Shown here one piece after another: positions 13,683 to 26,940 of a stretch of 64,000 bases of DNA. Location: assembly GCF_963678635.1 (NCBI RefSeq), contig NC_087063.1, positions 598,287 to 662,286 of the forward strand. The letters run 5' to 3'. Source of the stretch: Symsagittifera roscoffensis. Taxonomy: Eukaryota; Xenacoelomorpha; Acoela; Convolutidae. Below the pieces are notes generated by a model. It had not been told where the DNA came from. It worked only from the letters and a program-made list of their open reading frames with translations, and did no database searches. Position 1 is the first letter of the stretch. Each line of letters begins with the position of its first letter. Position numbers and translations under genes: made by a program.

Positions 13683-14483
13683 GAGCAGCTTCTGCTTTTC
13701 TTGGCAACAGATGCATCTACATTACTCTCCAGCCTCATCCACGGAGAATGAAGACAGTGACTGCACATAAGTTAGTTAAGAGAAGGGATTAGCCGCTGTT
13801 CTTCTTGGCAACAGATGCATTTACATCACTCTCTAGCCTCATCCATTGCGACTGAAGACAGTGACTGCATGTAAGTTACTTAAAAGGAGAAAGCAGCTTC
13901 TGCTCAGTTTAGCAACAGATGCAACCTAACCCTTCTCCAACTTTATCTTCTGCTACTGAAAACACTGATGGCTTATAAGTTAGTTACAAGAAGGGAGCAG
14001 CTCCTGTTCCTCTTGGCAACAGATGCTTTCGAACCACTGTCTAGCCTCATTCATTGCGACTGAAGACAGTGACTGCATATAAGTTATTTAAGATGAGGGA
14101 GCAGTGTCTCATTTTAGCAACAGTTGCAACCTAACCACTGTCTAGCCTCATCCATTGAGACTGAAGACACTGATTGCGTTTCAGTTAGTAATGAGGATAG
14201 AGCAGCTCATGTTCTTCTTGGCAACAGATGCATCTACATCACTGTCTAGCCTCATCCATTGCGACTGAATACAGTGACTGCATGTAAGTTACTTAAGAGG
14301 AGAAAGCAGCTTCTGCTCAGTTTAGCAACAGTTGCAACTTAACCACTCCCTAGCCTCATCCACTGAGACTGAAGATACTGACTGCGTTCGAGTTAATTAA
14401 GAGGATTGAGCAGCTTCTGCTTTTCTTGGCAACAGATGCATCTACATTACTCTCCAGCCTCATCCACGGAGAATGAAGACAGT

Positions 14484-15406
14484 TGTGACATTCGACCAGA
14501 ATGGATCAAAATGCAGATTCAGCATATTCGAAATTTTAGCAGTGAACCTTCCGAATTGGCGATTTTGAAGGAATAAGAGTGTTGTTCGAACGATTGGACA
14601 AATCGGGAAGGCCGAAGAATTTGGGAATTCCTAAATTTTAAAAATTCGAACTGATGACGTAACAATTCTAAGAAACGTCAAAAACGGCCATTTTGGAGAA
14701 AAAGCCGAAACGAAACACAACAACGATAGTTGCGACGACGACAACAACGAGAAAATTGAAAATCAGAATCAGAGAAAAGCAGAAGTAGCAGAGACCGCTC
14801 CAAGTTGCAACTATTGTGTCGCTACAATAGTTGCAAGGCAGTTGCTAACAACAGTGAGGGGTGGAAACCAGCCTTCCGGGTTATAGAGAAATCAAGCTTA
14901 ACGTGCTTGATTCAGTGGATTCGAGAATCAGGAGGGGTTTCGAGACTGAAACTTTTATCATCTTATATGAACTTTTAGCTTCCCTGTCATGTCCTGAATT
15001 GAATCTAATTAACATCTGAATTCATTCTACTAAGATGAGAAGCTAGGAGTTGGGGGAAAGGGTTGATCCATCTTCGATGGAGATGATGATTATTATCTAC
15101 TGAACAAAAACAATAATAATTCAATAAGTAGTAGTAGCCCTGTTTTTAGGAGTGACCTCGTGGTCTGGGGATACTGAGACCAAGCCATGAGCTCACTATT
15201 TCTGCATGTAATTAAGTTAATTTGAGTGTTTTGACCGAAGCCGAAAGCAGTAACGTTTTTTTCCGACCGATGTTAGAAAGACCACCGAAAGTACTGGCTT
15301 GGTAGAGACGGTGAAAAGCATGCAAAGCTCTGTTTAGACGTTAGCCAGTCGTCTTAGGACTTAGTTTTGTTCTCCGTCGATATGTATCTTCCGGGCGAAT
15401 GTTACA
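14484..15406 (+). mobile_element. 923-bp LTR-like element in satellite, copy 1
   Basis: A sequence unrelated to the satellite interrupts a monomer at the box gacAGT|GACTG. Its ends are TGTGACATTCG and CGAATGTTACA, imperfect inverted repeats (10 of 11) with the canonical TG...CA termini of LTRs. AGT is present on both sides, so the visible target duplication is 3 bp. It contains no protein-coding frame of note, as expected for a solo LTR. Inside is a perfect 13-bp inverted repeat: TTGCAACTATTGT (14805-14817) and its complement (14824-14836). A nonautonomous DNA element with a 3-bp target duplication is the alternative, because most LTR elements duplicate 4-6 bp. Confidence 0.75.
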
Positions 15407-18316
15407 AGTGACTGCACATAAGTTCGTTAGAGAAGGGATCAGCCGCTGTTCTTCTTGGCAACAGATGCATTTACATCACTCTCTAGCCTCATCCATTGCG
15501 ACTGAAGACAGTGAATGCATGTAAGTTACTTAAAAGGAGAAGGCAACTTCTGCTCAGTTTAGCAACAGTTGCAACTTAAGCACTGTCTAGCCTCTCCACT
15601 GAGACTGAAGACACTGATTGCGTTTGAGTTAATTAAGAGGATGGAGGAGCATCTTCTTTTCCTGGCAACAGATGCATCTATATCACTCTCCAGCCTCGTC
15701 CACTGAGAATGAAGACAGTGACTGCACATAAGTTAGTTAAGAGAAGGGATCAGCTCCTGTTCTTCTTGGCAACAGATGCATCTACATCACTGTCTAGCCT
15801 CATCCATTGCGATTGAAGACAGTGACTGCATGTAAGTTAGTTAAGAGGAGAAAACAGCTTCTGCTCATTTTAGCAACAGTTGCAATTTCACCACTGTCTA
15901 GCCTCATCCACTGAGACTGAAGACACTGATTGCGTTTGAGTTAGTTAAGAGGCTGGTGCAGGTTCGGCTTTTCTTGGCAACAGGTGCATTTACATCACTG
16001 TCTAGCCTCCTCCACTGAGAATGAAGACAGTGACTGCATATAAGTTAGTAAAGAGGAGGAAGCTGCTTCTGACCATTTTAGCAACAATTGCAACTTAACC
16101 ACTGTCTAGTCTCAGCCACTGAGACTGAAGGCACTGATTGCGTTTGATTTAGTTAAGAGGATGGAGCAGGTTCTGCTTTTGCTGGCACTAGATGCATCTA
16201 CATCACTGTCTAGACTCATCCATTGCGACTGAAGACACTGATTGCATTTGAATTAGTTAAGAGGTTGGAGCAGCTTCTGCTTTTCTTAGCAACAGATGTA
16301 TTTACATCACTGTGTAGCCTCATCCATTGTGACTGAAGACAGTGACTGCATATAAGTTAATAAAGAGGAGGGAGCAGCCTCTGCTCATTTCAGCAATAGT
16401 TGCAACTTGACCACTGTGTAGTCTCAGCCACTGAGACTGAAGACAGTGATTGCGTTTGAGTTAATTAAGAGGGTGGAGCAGCATCTGCTTTTCTTGGCCA
16501 CAGATGCATTTACATCACTATCTAGCCTCAACCATTGCGACTGAAGACAGTGACTGCATATAAGTAAGTTCAGATGAGGGTGCAGCTACTGCTCATTTTG
16601 GCAACAGTTGCAACTTAACCACACTCTAGCCTCATCCACTGAGTCTGAAGAAACTGACTGCGTTTGAGTTAGTTAAGAGGATGGAACAGCTTCTGCTTAT
16701 CCGGGCAACAGATGCATCTACATCATTCTCCAGCCTCATCCGATGAGACTGAAGACAGTGACTGCATATAAGTTAGTAAGGAGGAGGAAGCAGCTTCTGA
16801 CCATTTTAGCAACAATTGCAACTTAACCACTGTCTAGTCTCAGCCACTGAGACTGAGGACACTGATTGCGTTTGATTTAGTTAAGAGGATGGAGCAGGTT
16901 CTGCTTTTCTTGGCAACAGATGCATCTACATCACTGTCTAGACTCATCCATTGCGACTGAACACACTGATTGCATTTGAATTAGTTAAGAGGTTGGAGCA
17001 GCTTCTGCTTTTCTTACCAACAGATTTATTTACATCACTGTCTAGCCTCATCCATTGCGATTGAAGACAGTGACTGCATATAAGTAAGTTAAGATGAGGG
17101 TGCAGCTACTGCTCATTTTGGCAACAGTTGCAACTTAACCACACTCTAGCCTCATCCACTGAGTCTGAAGATACTGACTGCGTTTGAGTTAGTTAAGAGG
17201 ATGGAACAGCTTCTGCTTATCCGGGCAACAGATGCATCTACATCATTTTCCAGCCTCATCCAATGAGAATGAAGACAGTGACTGCATATAAGTTAGTAAG
17301 GAGGAGGAAGCAGCTTCTGACCATTTTAGCAACAATTGCAACTTAACCACTGTCTAGTCTCAGCCACTGAGACTGAAGGCACTGATTGCGTTTGATTTAG
17401 TTAAGAGGATGGAGCAGGTTCTGCTTTTGCTGGCACTAGATGCATCTACATCACTGTCTAGACTCATCCATTGCGACTGAAGACACTGATTGCATTTGAA
17501 TTAGTTAAGAGGTTGGAGCAGCTTCTGCTTTTCTTAGCAATAGATGTATTTACATCACTGTGTAGCCTCATCCATTGTTACTGAAGACAGTGACTGCATA
17601 TAAGTTAATAAAGAGGAGGGAGCAGCTTCTGCTCATTTCAGCAATAGTTGCAACTTGACCACTGTGTAGTCTCAGCCACTGAGACTGAAGACAGTGATTG
17701 CGTTTGAGTCAATTAAGAGGGTGGAGCAGCATCTGCTTTTCTTGGCCACAGATGCATTTACATCACTATCTAGCCTCATCCATTGCGACTGAAGACAGTG
17801 ACTGCATATAAGTAAGTTCAGATGAGGGTGCAGCTACTGCTCATTTTGGCAACAGTTGCAACTTAACCACACTCTAGCCTCATCCACTGAGTCTGAAGAT
17901 ACTGACTGCGTTTGAGTTAGTTAAGAGGATGGAACAGCTTCTGCTTATCCGGGCAACAGATGCATCTACATCATTCTCCAGCCTCATCCAATGAGACTGA
18001 AGACAGTGACTGCATATAAGTTAGTAAGGAGGAGGAAGCAGCTTCTGACCATTTTAGCAACAATTGCAACTTAACCACTGTCTAGTCTCAGCCACTGAGA
18101 CTGAGGACACTGATTGCGTTTGATTTAGTTAAGAGGATGGAGCAGGTTCTGCTTTTTTTGGCAACAGATGCATCTACATCACTGTCTAGATTCATCCATT
18201 GCGACTGAACACACTGATTGCATTTGAATTAGTTAAGAGGTTGGAGCAGCTTCTGCTTTTCTTACCAACAGATTTATTTACATCACTGTCTAGCCTCATC
18301 CATTGCGACTGAAGAC
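15407..18316 (+). repeat. satellite block with 1248-bp (12-mer) periodicity
   Basis: The marker 'gaccattttagcaacaattg' occurs at 16071, 16799, 17319 and 18047, giving spacings of 728, 520 and 728 bp (7, 5 and 7 monomers). The order therefore repeats every 1248 bp, exactly 12 x 104. Many monomers here carry the strong dyad AGTCTCAG-CCA-CTGAGACT. The block begins at the right end of the LTR-like element and ends at the second copy of the array's left part. Confidence 0.88.
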
Positions 18317-21300
18317 AGTGGTTGCATATAAGTTAGTTAAGAGGAGGGAGCAGCTCCTGTTCTTCTTGGCAGCAGATTCAACCTACCCACTCTCCAGCCT
18401 CATCCATTGATACTAAAGACAGTTACTGCATATAAGTTCGCTAAAAGGAGTGAGCAGCTCCTGTTCTTCTTGGCAACAGATGCAACCTAACCCTTCTCCA
18501 GCATCATCTTCTGATACTAAAGACAGTGGCTGCATATAAGTCGGTTAAGAGGAGGGAGCAGCTCCTTTTCTTCTTGGCAGCAGATGTAACCTAACCACTC
18601 TCCAGCCTCATCCACTGAGACTGAAGACAGTGACTGATGTAAGTTACCTAAGAGGAGGGAGTAGCTCCTGTTCTTCTTTGCAACCTAACCCTTCTCCAGC
18701 CTTATCTTCTGCTACTGAAAACAGTGATGGCTTATAAGGTAATTAAAAGAAGGGAGCAGCTCCTGTTCTTCTTGGCAACAGATGCATTCTAACCACTTTC
18801 AAGCCTCATTCACTGAGACTTAAGACAGTTACTGCATATTAGTTCGTGAAGAGGTTAGATCAGCTCCTGCTCTTTCTGGCAACAGATGCAACCTATCCGT
18901 TCTCCAGACTCATCCAATGAATCTGAAGGCAGTGTTTTCTTATAATTTAGGTAAGAGGATCGAGGAGCCCCTTCTCTTCTCCGCATTAGGTACAACCTAA
19001 CCACTGTCTAGCCTCATTCGCTGAGACTGAAGACAGTGGCTGCAAATGAAATAATTAAGAAGAGGGAGCCGCTCCTGCTCTTCTTGGCAACAGATGCATC
19101 TTAACCTCTGTTCAGCCTCATCCATTGAGACTGACTACTATGACTGCATATAATACACTTAAGAGGAGGAAGTAGCTCTTGCTCTTCTTGACAATAGATT
19201 CAACCTAATCACTTTTCAGCTTCATCCACTGAGACTGAAGACAATGACGGCACCTAAAGTAGTTAGGAGGAGTGAGCAGCTCCTGTTTTTCTTGGCAACA
19301 CATATAACTTAGCTACTGTATAGCCTCAACCACTTAGACTGAAGACAGTGACTGCATAATAGTTCTTTAAGAGGAGGGAGCACCGCCTGCTCTTCTTGGC
19401 AACAGATGTAATTTAACTAGTCTCCATTCTCATTCACAGACTGCTGAAGACAATGACTGCATATAAGTTAATTAAGAGGAGGGAGCAGCTCCCAATCTTC
19501 TTGACAACAAATGCAACCTAACCACTTTCAAACGTACTCCACTGAGACTAAAGACGTTGACTGCATATTAGTTAGTTAAAAGGAGTGAGCAGCGCCTGTT
19601 TTTTTTGGCAACAGTTGCAACTAGCTAATGTATAGCCTCATTCACTAAGACTTAAGACAGTTACTGCATCTAAGTTCATAAAAAGGAGAGATCAGCTCCT
19701 GCTCTTCCTAGCAACAGAAGAATCGTATCTACTCTCCAGTCTCATCCAATGAGACTGAAGACAGTGGTATCTTATAATTTGGGTAAGACGAGCTTGTGTC
19801 TCCGTTCCTTATCGGCAACAGATACAACCTAACCACTGTCTAGCCTCATTCACTGAGAGTGGAGACAGTGGCTGCAATTAAAATAATTAGGAAGAGGGAG
19901 CCACTCCTGCTCTTCTTGGCAACAGATGCAACTTAGCCACTGTATAGTCTCAACCACTAAGACTGAAGACAAAGACTGCATATTAGATCTTTAAGACGAG
20001 GGGGCAGCTTCTGCTCTTCCTGGCAACAGATGCAACCTAACTACTCTCGAGACTCATCCACTGAGACTGAAGAAAGTGACTGCGTATAAGTTAGTTAAGA
20101 GGAATAAGCAGGTCTCACTCTTCTTGAAAACAGTTGCAACCTAACCACTTTCAAACCCAATCCATTGAGACTAAAGACGTTGACTGCACGTTAGTTAGTT
20201 AAAAGGAAAGAGCAGCTGCTGTTTTTTTGTCAACAGATGTTAACTAGCATCTGTATAGCCTCATCCGCTGAGATTGATGACAGTGACTGCCTTTTAGTTC
20301 TTCAAGAAGAGGGAGCAGCTCCTGCTCTTCTTGGCAACAGATTCAACCTAACCACACTCCAGCCTCATCCACTGATACTAAAGACAGGAACTAATGCAAC
20401 CTAATACTAAAGACAGGGACTTAGGGATGCAACCTAATTACTCTCACGACTCATCTATAGAGACTGAAGACAGTAGCTGCATATAAGTTAACTTAGAGGA
20501 GGAAGCAGTTCCTGCTCTTTTTTGCACCAGATGCATTTTAACCACTGTCTAGGCTCAATCAATGGGACTGAAAACAGTGACTGCATATAAGTTAGTTAAG
20601 AGGAGCAAACAGTTCCTGCTCTTCTTGGTACCAGATGCAACTCAACAACTGCCTAGCCTCATCCACTGAGACTGTAGAAACTGACCGCATTTAAGTTGGT
20701 TTAGAGAAGGAAGCAGTTCTTGCTTTTCTTGGCACCAGATGCAACTTAACCACTGACTAGGCTCATCCACTGAGTCTGAAAAAACTGACTGCATATAAGT
20801 TAGTTTAGAAAAGGGAGCAGTTCCTGCTCTTTTTGACAAAGATGTAACTTAAAAACTATCTAGACTCATCCACTGAAACTGAAGACAGTGGTCTCGTATA
20901 ATTTTTTTGAGAGGATGGAGCAGCTCTTGCTCTTCTTGACAATTGATGCAACTTAAACACTGTCTAGCCTCATCCAATAAGACAGAAGATACTGATTGCT
21001 TTTGAGTTAGTTAAGAGGATGAAGCAGCTTCTGCTCATTTTAGCAGCAGTTGCAACTTAACCACTGTCTAGCCTCAACCACTGAGACTGAAGACACTGAC
21101 TGCGTTTAAGTTAGTTAAGAGGATGGAGCAGCTCCTGTTCTTCTTTGCAACAGATGCAACCTAACCCTTCTCCAACTTTATCTTCTGCTACTGAAAACAC
21201 TGATGGCTTATAAGTTAGTTAAAAGAAGGGAGCAGCTCCTGTTCCTCTTGGCAACAGATGCATTCGAACCACTGTCTAGCCTCATTCATTGCGACTGAAG

Positions 21301-21330
21301 ACAGTGACTGCATATAAGTTCGTTAGAGAA
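18317..21330 (+). repeat. second copy of the array's left segment (2081-~5200)
   Basis: From 'agtggttgcatataag' on, this block repeats 2081-~5200 nearly base for base. The offset is 16236 bp at the start and 16131 bp further in (4511 versus 20642); the 105-bp change is one lost monomer near 19920. An extra monomer appears near 21330, where the register departs. It shows large-scale duplication inside the array. Confidence 0.88.
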
Positions 21331-23276
21331 GGGAGCAGCTCCTGTTCCTCTTGGCAACAGATGCATTCGAACCACTGTCTAGCCTCATCCATTGCGACTG
21401 AAGACAGTGAATGCATGTAAGTTACTTAAAAGGAGAAGGCAACTTCTGCTCAGTTTAGCAACAGTTGCAACTTAAGCACTGTCTAGCCTCTCCACTGAGA
21501 CTGAAGACACTGATTGCGTTTGAGTTAATTAAGAGGATGGAGGAGCATCTTCTTTTCCTGGCAACAGATGCATCTATATCACTCTCCAGCCTCGTCCACT
21601 GAGAATGAAGACAGTGACTGCACATAAGTTAGTTAAGAGAAGGGATCAGCTCCTGTTCTTCTTGGCAACAGATGCATCTACATCACTGTCTAGCCTCATC
21701 CATTGCGACTGAATACAGTGACTGCATGTAAGTTACTTAAGAGGAGAAAGCAGCTTCTGCTCAGTTTAGCAACAGTTGCAACTTAACCACTCTCTGGCCT
21801 CATCCACTGAGACTTAAGATACTGACTGCGTTCGAGTTAATTAAGAGGATGGAGGAGCATCTTCTTTTCTTGGCAACAGATGCATCTACATCACTCTCCA
21901 GCCTCTTCCACTGAGAATGAAGACAGTGACGGCACATAAAGTAGTTAAGAGAAGGGATCAGCCGCTGTTCTTCTTGGCAACAGATGCATTTACATCACTC
22001 TCTAGCCTCATCCATTGCGACTGAAGACGGTGACTGCATGTAAGTTACTTAAAAGGAGAAAGCAGCTTCTGCTCAGTTTAGCAACAGTTGCAACTTAAGC
22101 ACTGTCTAACCTCGTCCACTGAGACTGAAGACACTGATTGCGTTTGAGTTAATTAAGAGGATGGAGGAGCATCTTCTTTTCTTGGCAACAGATGCATCTA
22201 CATCACTCTCCAGCCTCTTCCACTGAGAATGAAGACAGTGACTGCACATAATTTAGTTAAGAGAAGGGATCAGCTCCTGTTCTTCTTGGCAACAGATGCA
22301 TCTACATCACTGTCTAGCCTCATCCATTGCGACTGAATACAGTGACTGCATGTAAGTTACTTAAGAGGAGAAAGCAGCTTCTGCTCAGTTTAGCATCAGT
22401 TGCAACTTAACCACTCTCTAGCCTCATCCACTGAGACTGAAGATACTGACTGCGTTCGAGTTAATTAAGAGGATAGAGCAGCTTCTGTTTTTCTTGGCAA
22501 CAGATGCATCTACATTACTCTCCAGCCTCATCCACGGAGAATGAAGACAGTGACTGCACATAAGTTAGTTAAGAGAAGGGATTAGCCGCTGTTCTTCTTG
22601 GCAACAGATGCATTTACATCACTCTCTAGCCTCATCCATTGCGACTGAAGACAGTGACTGCATGTAAGTTACTTAAAAGGAGAAAGCAGCTTCTGCTCAG
22701 TTTAGCAACAGATGCAACCTAACCCTTCTCCAACTTTATCTTCTGCTACTGAAAAAACTGATGGCTTATAAGTTAGTTAAAAGAAGGGAGCAGCTCCTGT
22801 TCCTCTTGGCAACAGATGCTTTCGAACCACTGTCTAGCCTCATTCATTGCGACTGAAGACAGTGACTGCATATACGTTATTTAAGATGAGGGAGCAGTGT
22901 CTCATTTTAGCAACAGTTGCAACCTAACCACTGTCTAGCCTCATCCATTGAGACTGAAGACACTGATTGCGTTTCAGTTAGTAATGAGGATAGAGCAGCT
23001 CATGTTCTTCTTGGCAACAGATGCATCTTTATCACTGTCTAGCCTCATCCATTGCGACTGAATACAGTGACTGCATGTAAGTTACTTAAGAGGAGAAAGC
23101 AGCTTCTGCTCAGTTTAGCAACAGTTGCAACTTAACCACTCCCTAGCCTCATCCACTGAGACTGAAGATACTGACTGCGTTCGAGTTAATTAAGAGGATT
23201 GAGCAGCTTCTGCTTTTCTTGGCAACAGATGCATCTACATTACTCTCCAGCCTCATCCACGGAGAATGAAGACAGT

Positions 23277-24199
23277 TGTGACATTCGACCAGAATGGATC
23301 AAAATGCAGATTCAGCATATTCGAAATTTTAGCAGTGAACCTTCCGAATTGGCGATTTTGAAGGAATAAGAGTGTTGTTCGAACGATTGGACAAATCGGG
23401 AAGGCCGAAGAATTTGGGAATTCCTAAATTTTAAAAATTCGAACTGATGACGTAACAATTCTAAGAAACGTCAAAAACGGCCATTTTGGAGAAAAAGCCG
23501 AAACGAAACACAACAACGATAGTTGCGACGACGACAACAACGAGAAAATTGAAAATCAGAATCAGAGAAAAGCAGAAGTAGCAGAGACCGCTCCAAGTTG
23601 CAACTATTGTGTCGCTACAATAGTTGCAAGGCAGTTGCTAACAACAGTGAGGGGTGGAAACCAGCCTTCCGGGTTATAGAGAAATCAAGCTTAACGTGCT
23701 TGATTCAGTGGATTCGAGAATCAGGAGGGGTTTCGAGACTGAAACTTTTATCATCTTATATGAACTTTTAGCTTCCCTGTCATGTCCTGAATTGAATCTA
23801 ATTAACATCTGAATTCATTCTACTAAGATGAGAAGCTAGGAGTTGGGGGAAAGGGTTGATCCATCTTCGATGGAGATGATGATTATTATCTACTGAACAA
23901 AAACAATAATAATTCAATAAGTAGTAGTAGCCCTGTTTTTAGGAGTGACCTCGTGGTCTGGGGATACTGAGACCAAGCCATGAGCTCACTATTTCTGCAT
24001 GTAATTAAGTTAATTTGAGTGTTTTGACCGAAGCCGAAAGCAGTAACGTTTTTTTCCGACCGATGTTAGAAAGACCACCGAAAGTACTGGCTTGGTAGAG
24101 ACGGTGAAAAGCATGCAAAGCTCTGTTTAGACGTTAGCCAGTCGTCTTAGGACTTAGTTTTGTTCTCCGTCGATATGTATCTTCCGGGCGAATGTTACA
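23277..24199 (+). mobile_element. 923-bp LTR-like element in satellite, copy 2
   Basis: Same length, same ends and same insertion point as the copy at 14484 (offset 8793 bp). The flanking satellite is shared too, so this copy arose by duplication of the array segment and not by a new insertion. I see no difference from copy 1 by eye. Confidence 0.75.
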
Positions 24200-24513
24200 A
24201 GTGACTGCACATAAGTTCGTTAGAGAAGGGATCAGCCGCTGTTCTTCTTGGCAACAGATGCATTTACATCACTCTCTAGCCTCATCCATTGCGACTGAAG
24301 ACAGTGACTGCATGTAAGTTACTTAAGAGGAGAAAGCAGCTTCTGCTCAGTTTAGCAACAGTTGCAACTTAACCACTCCCTAGCCTCATCCACTGAGACT
24401 GAAGATACTGACTGCGTTCGAGTTAATTAAGAGGATTGAGCAGCTTCTGCTTTTCTTGGCAACAGATGCATCTACATTACTCTCCAGCCTCATCCACGGA
24501 GAATGAAGACAGT
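24200..24513 (+). repeat. three satellite monomers between LTR-like copies
   Basis: This 314-bp spacer of about three monomers separates LTR-like copies 2 and 3. Copy plus spacer forms a 1237-bp unit, and its left part repeats the satellite flanking the earlier copies. This indicates a local tandem duplication through unequal exchange. Confidence 0.85.
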
Positions 24514-25436
24514 TGTGACATTCGACCAGAATGGATCAAAATGCAGATTCAGCATATTCGAAATTTTAGCAGTGAACCTTCCGAATTGGCGATTTTGAAG
24601 GAATAAGAGTGTTGTTCGAACGATTGGACAAATCGGGAAGGCCGAAGAATTTGGGAATTCCTAAATTTTAAAAATTCGAACTGATGACGTAACAATTCTA
24701 AGAAACGTCAAAAACGGCCATTTTGGAGAAAAAGCCGAAACGAAACACAACAACGATAGTTGCGACGACGACAACAACGAGAAAATTGAAAATCAGAATC
24801 AGAGAAAAGCAGAAGTAGCAGAGACCGCTCCAAGTTGCAACTATTGTGTCGCTACAATAGTTGCAAGGCAGTTGCTAACAACAGTGAGGGGTGGAAACCA
24901 GCCTTCCGGGTTATAGAGAAATCAAGCTTAACGTGCTTGATTCAGTGGATTCGAGAATCAGGAGGGGTTTCGAGACTGAAACTTTTATCATCTTATATGA
25001 ACTTTTAGCTTCCCTGTCATGTCCTGAATTGAATCTAATTAACATCTGAATTCATTCTACTAAGATGAGAAGCTAGGAGTTGGGGGAAAGGGTTGATCCA
25101 TCTTCGATGGAGATGATGATTATTATCTACTGAACAAAAACAATCATAATTCAATAAGTAGTAGTAGCCCTGTTTTTAGGAGTGACCTCGTGGTCTGGGG
25201 ATACTGAGACCAAGCCATGAGCTCACTATTTCTGCATGTAATTAAGTTAATTTGAGTATTTTGACCGAAGTCGAAAGCAGTAACGTTTTTTTCCGACCGA
25301 TGTTAGAAAGACCACCGAAAGTACTGGCTTGGTAGAGACGGTGAAAAGCATGCAAAGCTCTGTTTAGACGTTAGCCAGTCGTCTTAGGACTTAGTTTTGT
25401 TCTCCGTCGATATGTATCTTCCGGGCGAATGTTACA
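24514..25436 (+). mobile_element. 923-bp LTR-like element in satellite, copy 3
   Basis: Same length and ends as the other two copies. At least three substitutions separate it from copies 1 and 2: 'caatcataat' for 'caataataat', 'gagtattttg' for 'gagtgttttg', and 'gaagtcgaaag' for 'gaagccgaaag'. The satellite to its right matches that right of copy 1 at an offset of 10030 bp. Confidence 0.75.
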
Positions 25437-26940
25437 AGTGACTGCACATAAGTTCGTTAGAGAAGGGATCAGCCGCTGTTCTTCTTGGCAACAGATGCAT
25501 TTACATCACTCTCTAGCCTCATCCATTGCGACTGAAGACAGTGAATGCATGTAAGTTACTTAAAAGGAGAAGGCAACTTCTGCTCAGTTTAGCAACAGTT
25601 GCAACTTAAGCACTGTCTAGCCTCTCCACTGAGACTGAAGACACTGATTGCGTTTGAGTTAATTAAGAGGATGGAGGAGCATCTTCTTTTCCTGGCAACA
25701 GATGCATCTATATCACTCTCCAGCCTCGTCCACTGAGAATGAAGACAGTGACTGCACATAAGTTAGTTAAGAGAAGGGATCAGCTCCTGTTCTTCTTGGC
25801 AACAGATGCATCTACATCACTGTCTAGCCTCATCCATTGCGATTGAAGACAGTGACTGCATGTAAGTTAGTTAAGAGGAGAAAACAGCTTCTGCTCATTT
25901 TAGCAACAGTTGCAATTTCACCACTGTCTAGCCTCATCCACTGAGACTGAAGACACTGATTGCGTTTGAGTTAGTTAAGAGGCTGGTGCAGGTTCGGCTT
26001 TTCTTGGCAACAGGTGCATTTACATCACTGTCTAGCCTCCTCCACTGAGAATGAAGACAGTGACTGCATATAAGTTAGTAAAGAGGAGGAAGCTGCTTCT
26101 GACCATTTTAGCAACAATTGCAACTTAACCACTGTCTAGTCTCAGCCACTGAGACTGAAGGCACTGATTGCGTTTGATTTAGTTAAGAGGATGGAGCAGG
26201 TTCTGCTTTTGCTGGCACTAGATGCATCTACATCACTGTCTAGACTCATCCATTGCGACTGAAGACACTGATTGCATTTGAATTAGTTAAGAGGTTGGAG
26301 CAGCTTCTGCTTTTCTTAGCAACAGATGTATTTACATCACTGTGTAGCCTCATCCATTGTGACTGAAGACAGTGACTGCATATAAGTTAATAAAGAGGAG
26401 GGAGCAGCCTCTGCTCATTTCAGCAATAGTTGCAACTTGACCACTGTGTAGTCTCAGCCACTGAGACTGAAGACAGTGATTGCGTTTGAGTTAATTAAGA
26501 GGGTGGAGCAGCATCTGCTTTTCTTGGCCACAGATGCATTTACATCACTATCTAGCCTCATCCATTGCGACTGAAGACAGTGACTGCATATAAGTAAGTT
26601 CAGATGAGGGTGCAGCTACTGCTCATTTTGGCAACAGTTGCAACTTAACCACACTCTAGCCTCATCCACTGAGTCTGAAGATACTGACTGCGTTTGAGTT
26701 AGTTAAGAGGATGGAACAGCTTCTGCTTATCCGGGCAACAGATGCATCTACATCATTCTCCAGCCTCATCCAATGAGACTGAAGACAGTGACTGCATATA
26801 AGTTAGTATGGAGGAGGAAGCAGCTTCTGACCATTTTAGCAACAATTGCAACTTAACCACTAACTAGTCTCAGCCACTGAGACTGAGGACACTGATTGCG
26901 TTTGATTTAGTTAAGAGGATGGAGCAGGTTCTGCTTTTCT
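25437..26940 (+). repeat. duplicate of satellite segment 15407-16910
   Basis: Matches 15407-16910 at a constant offset of 10030 bp, including rare variants such as 'gcctctgctcatttcagcaatag'. It diverges near 26941, where a different monomer ('tggccacagatgcattt') is joined. The duplication therefore carried the LTR-like copy plus about 1.5 kb of satellite. Confidence 0.88.
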
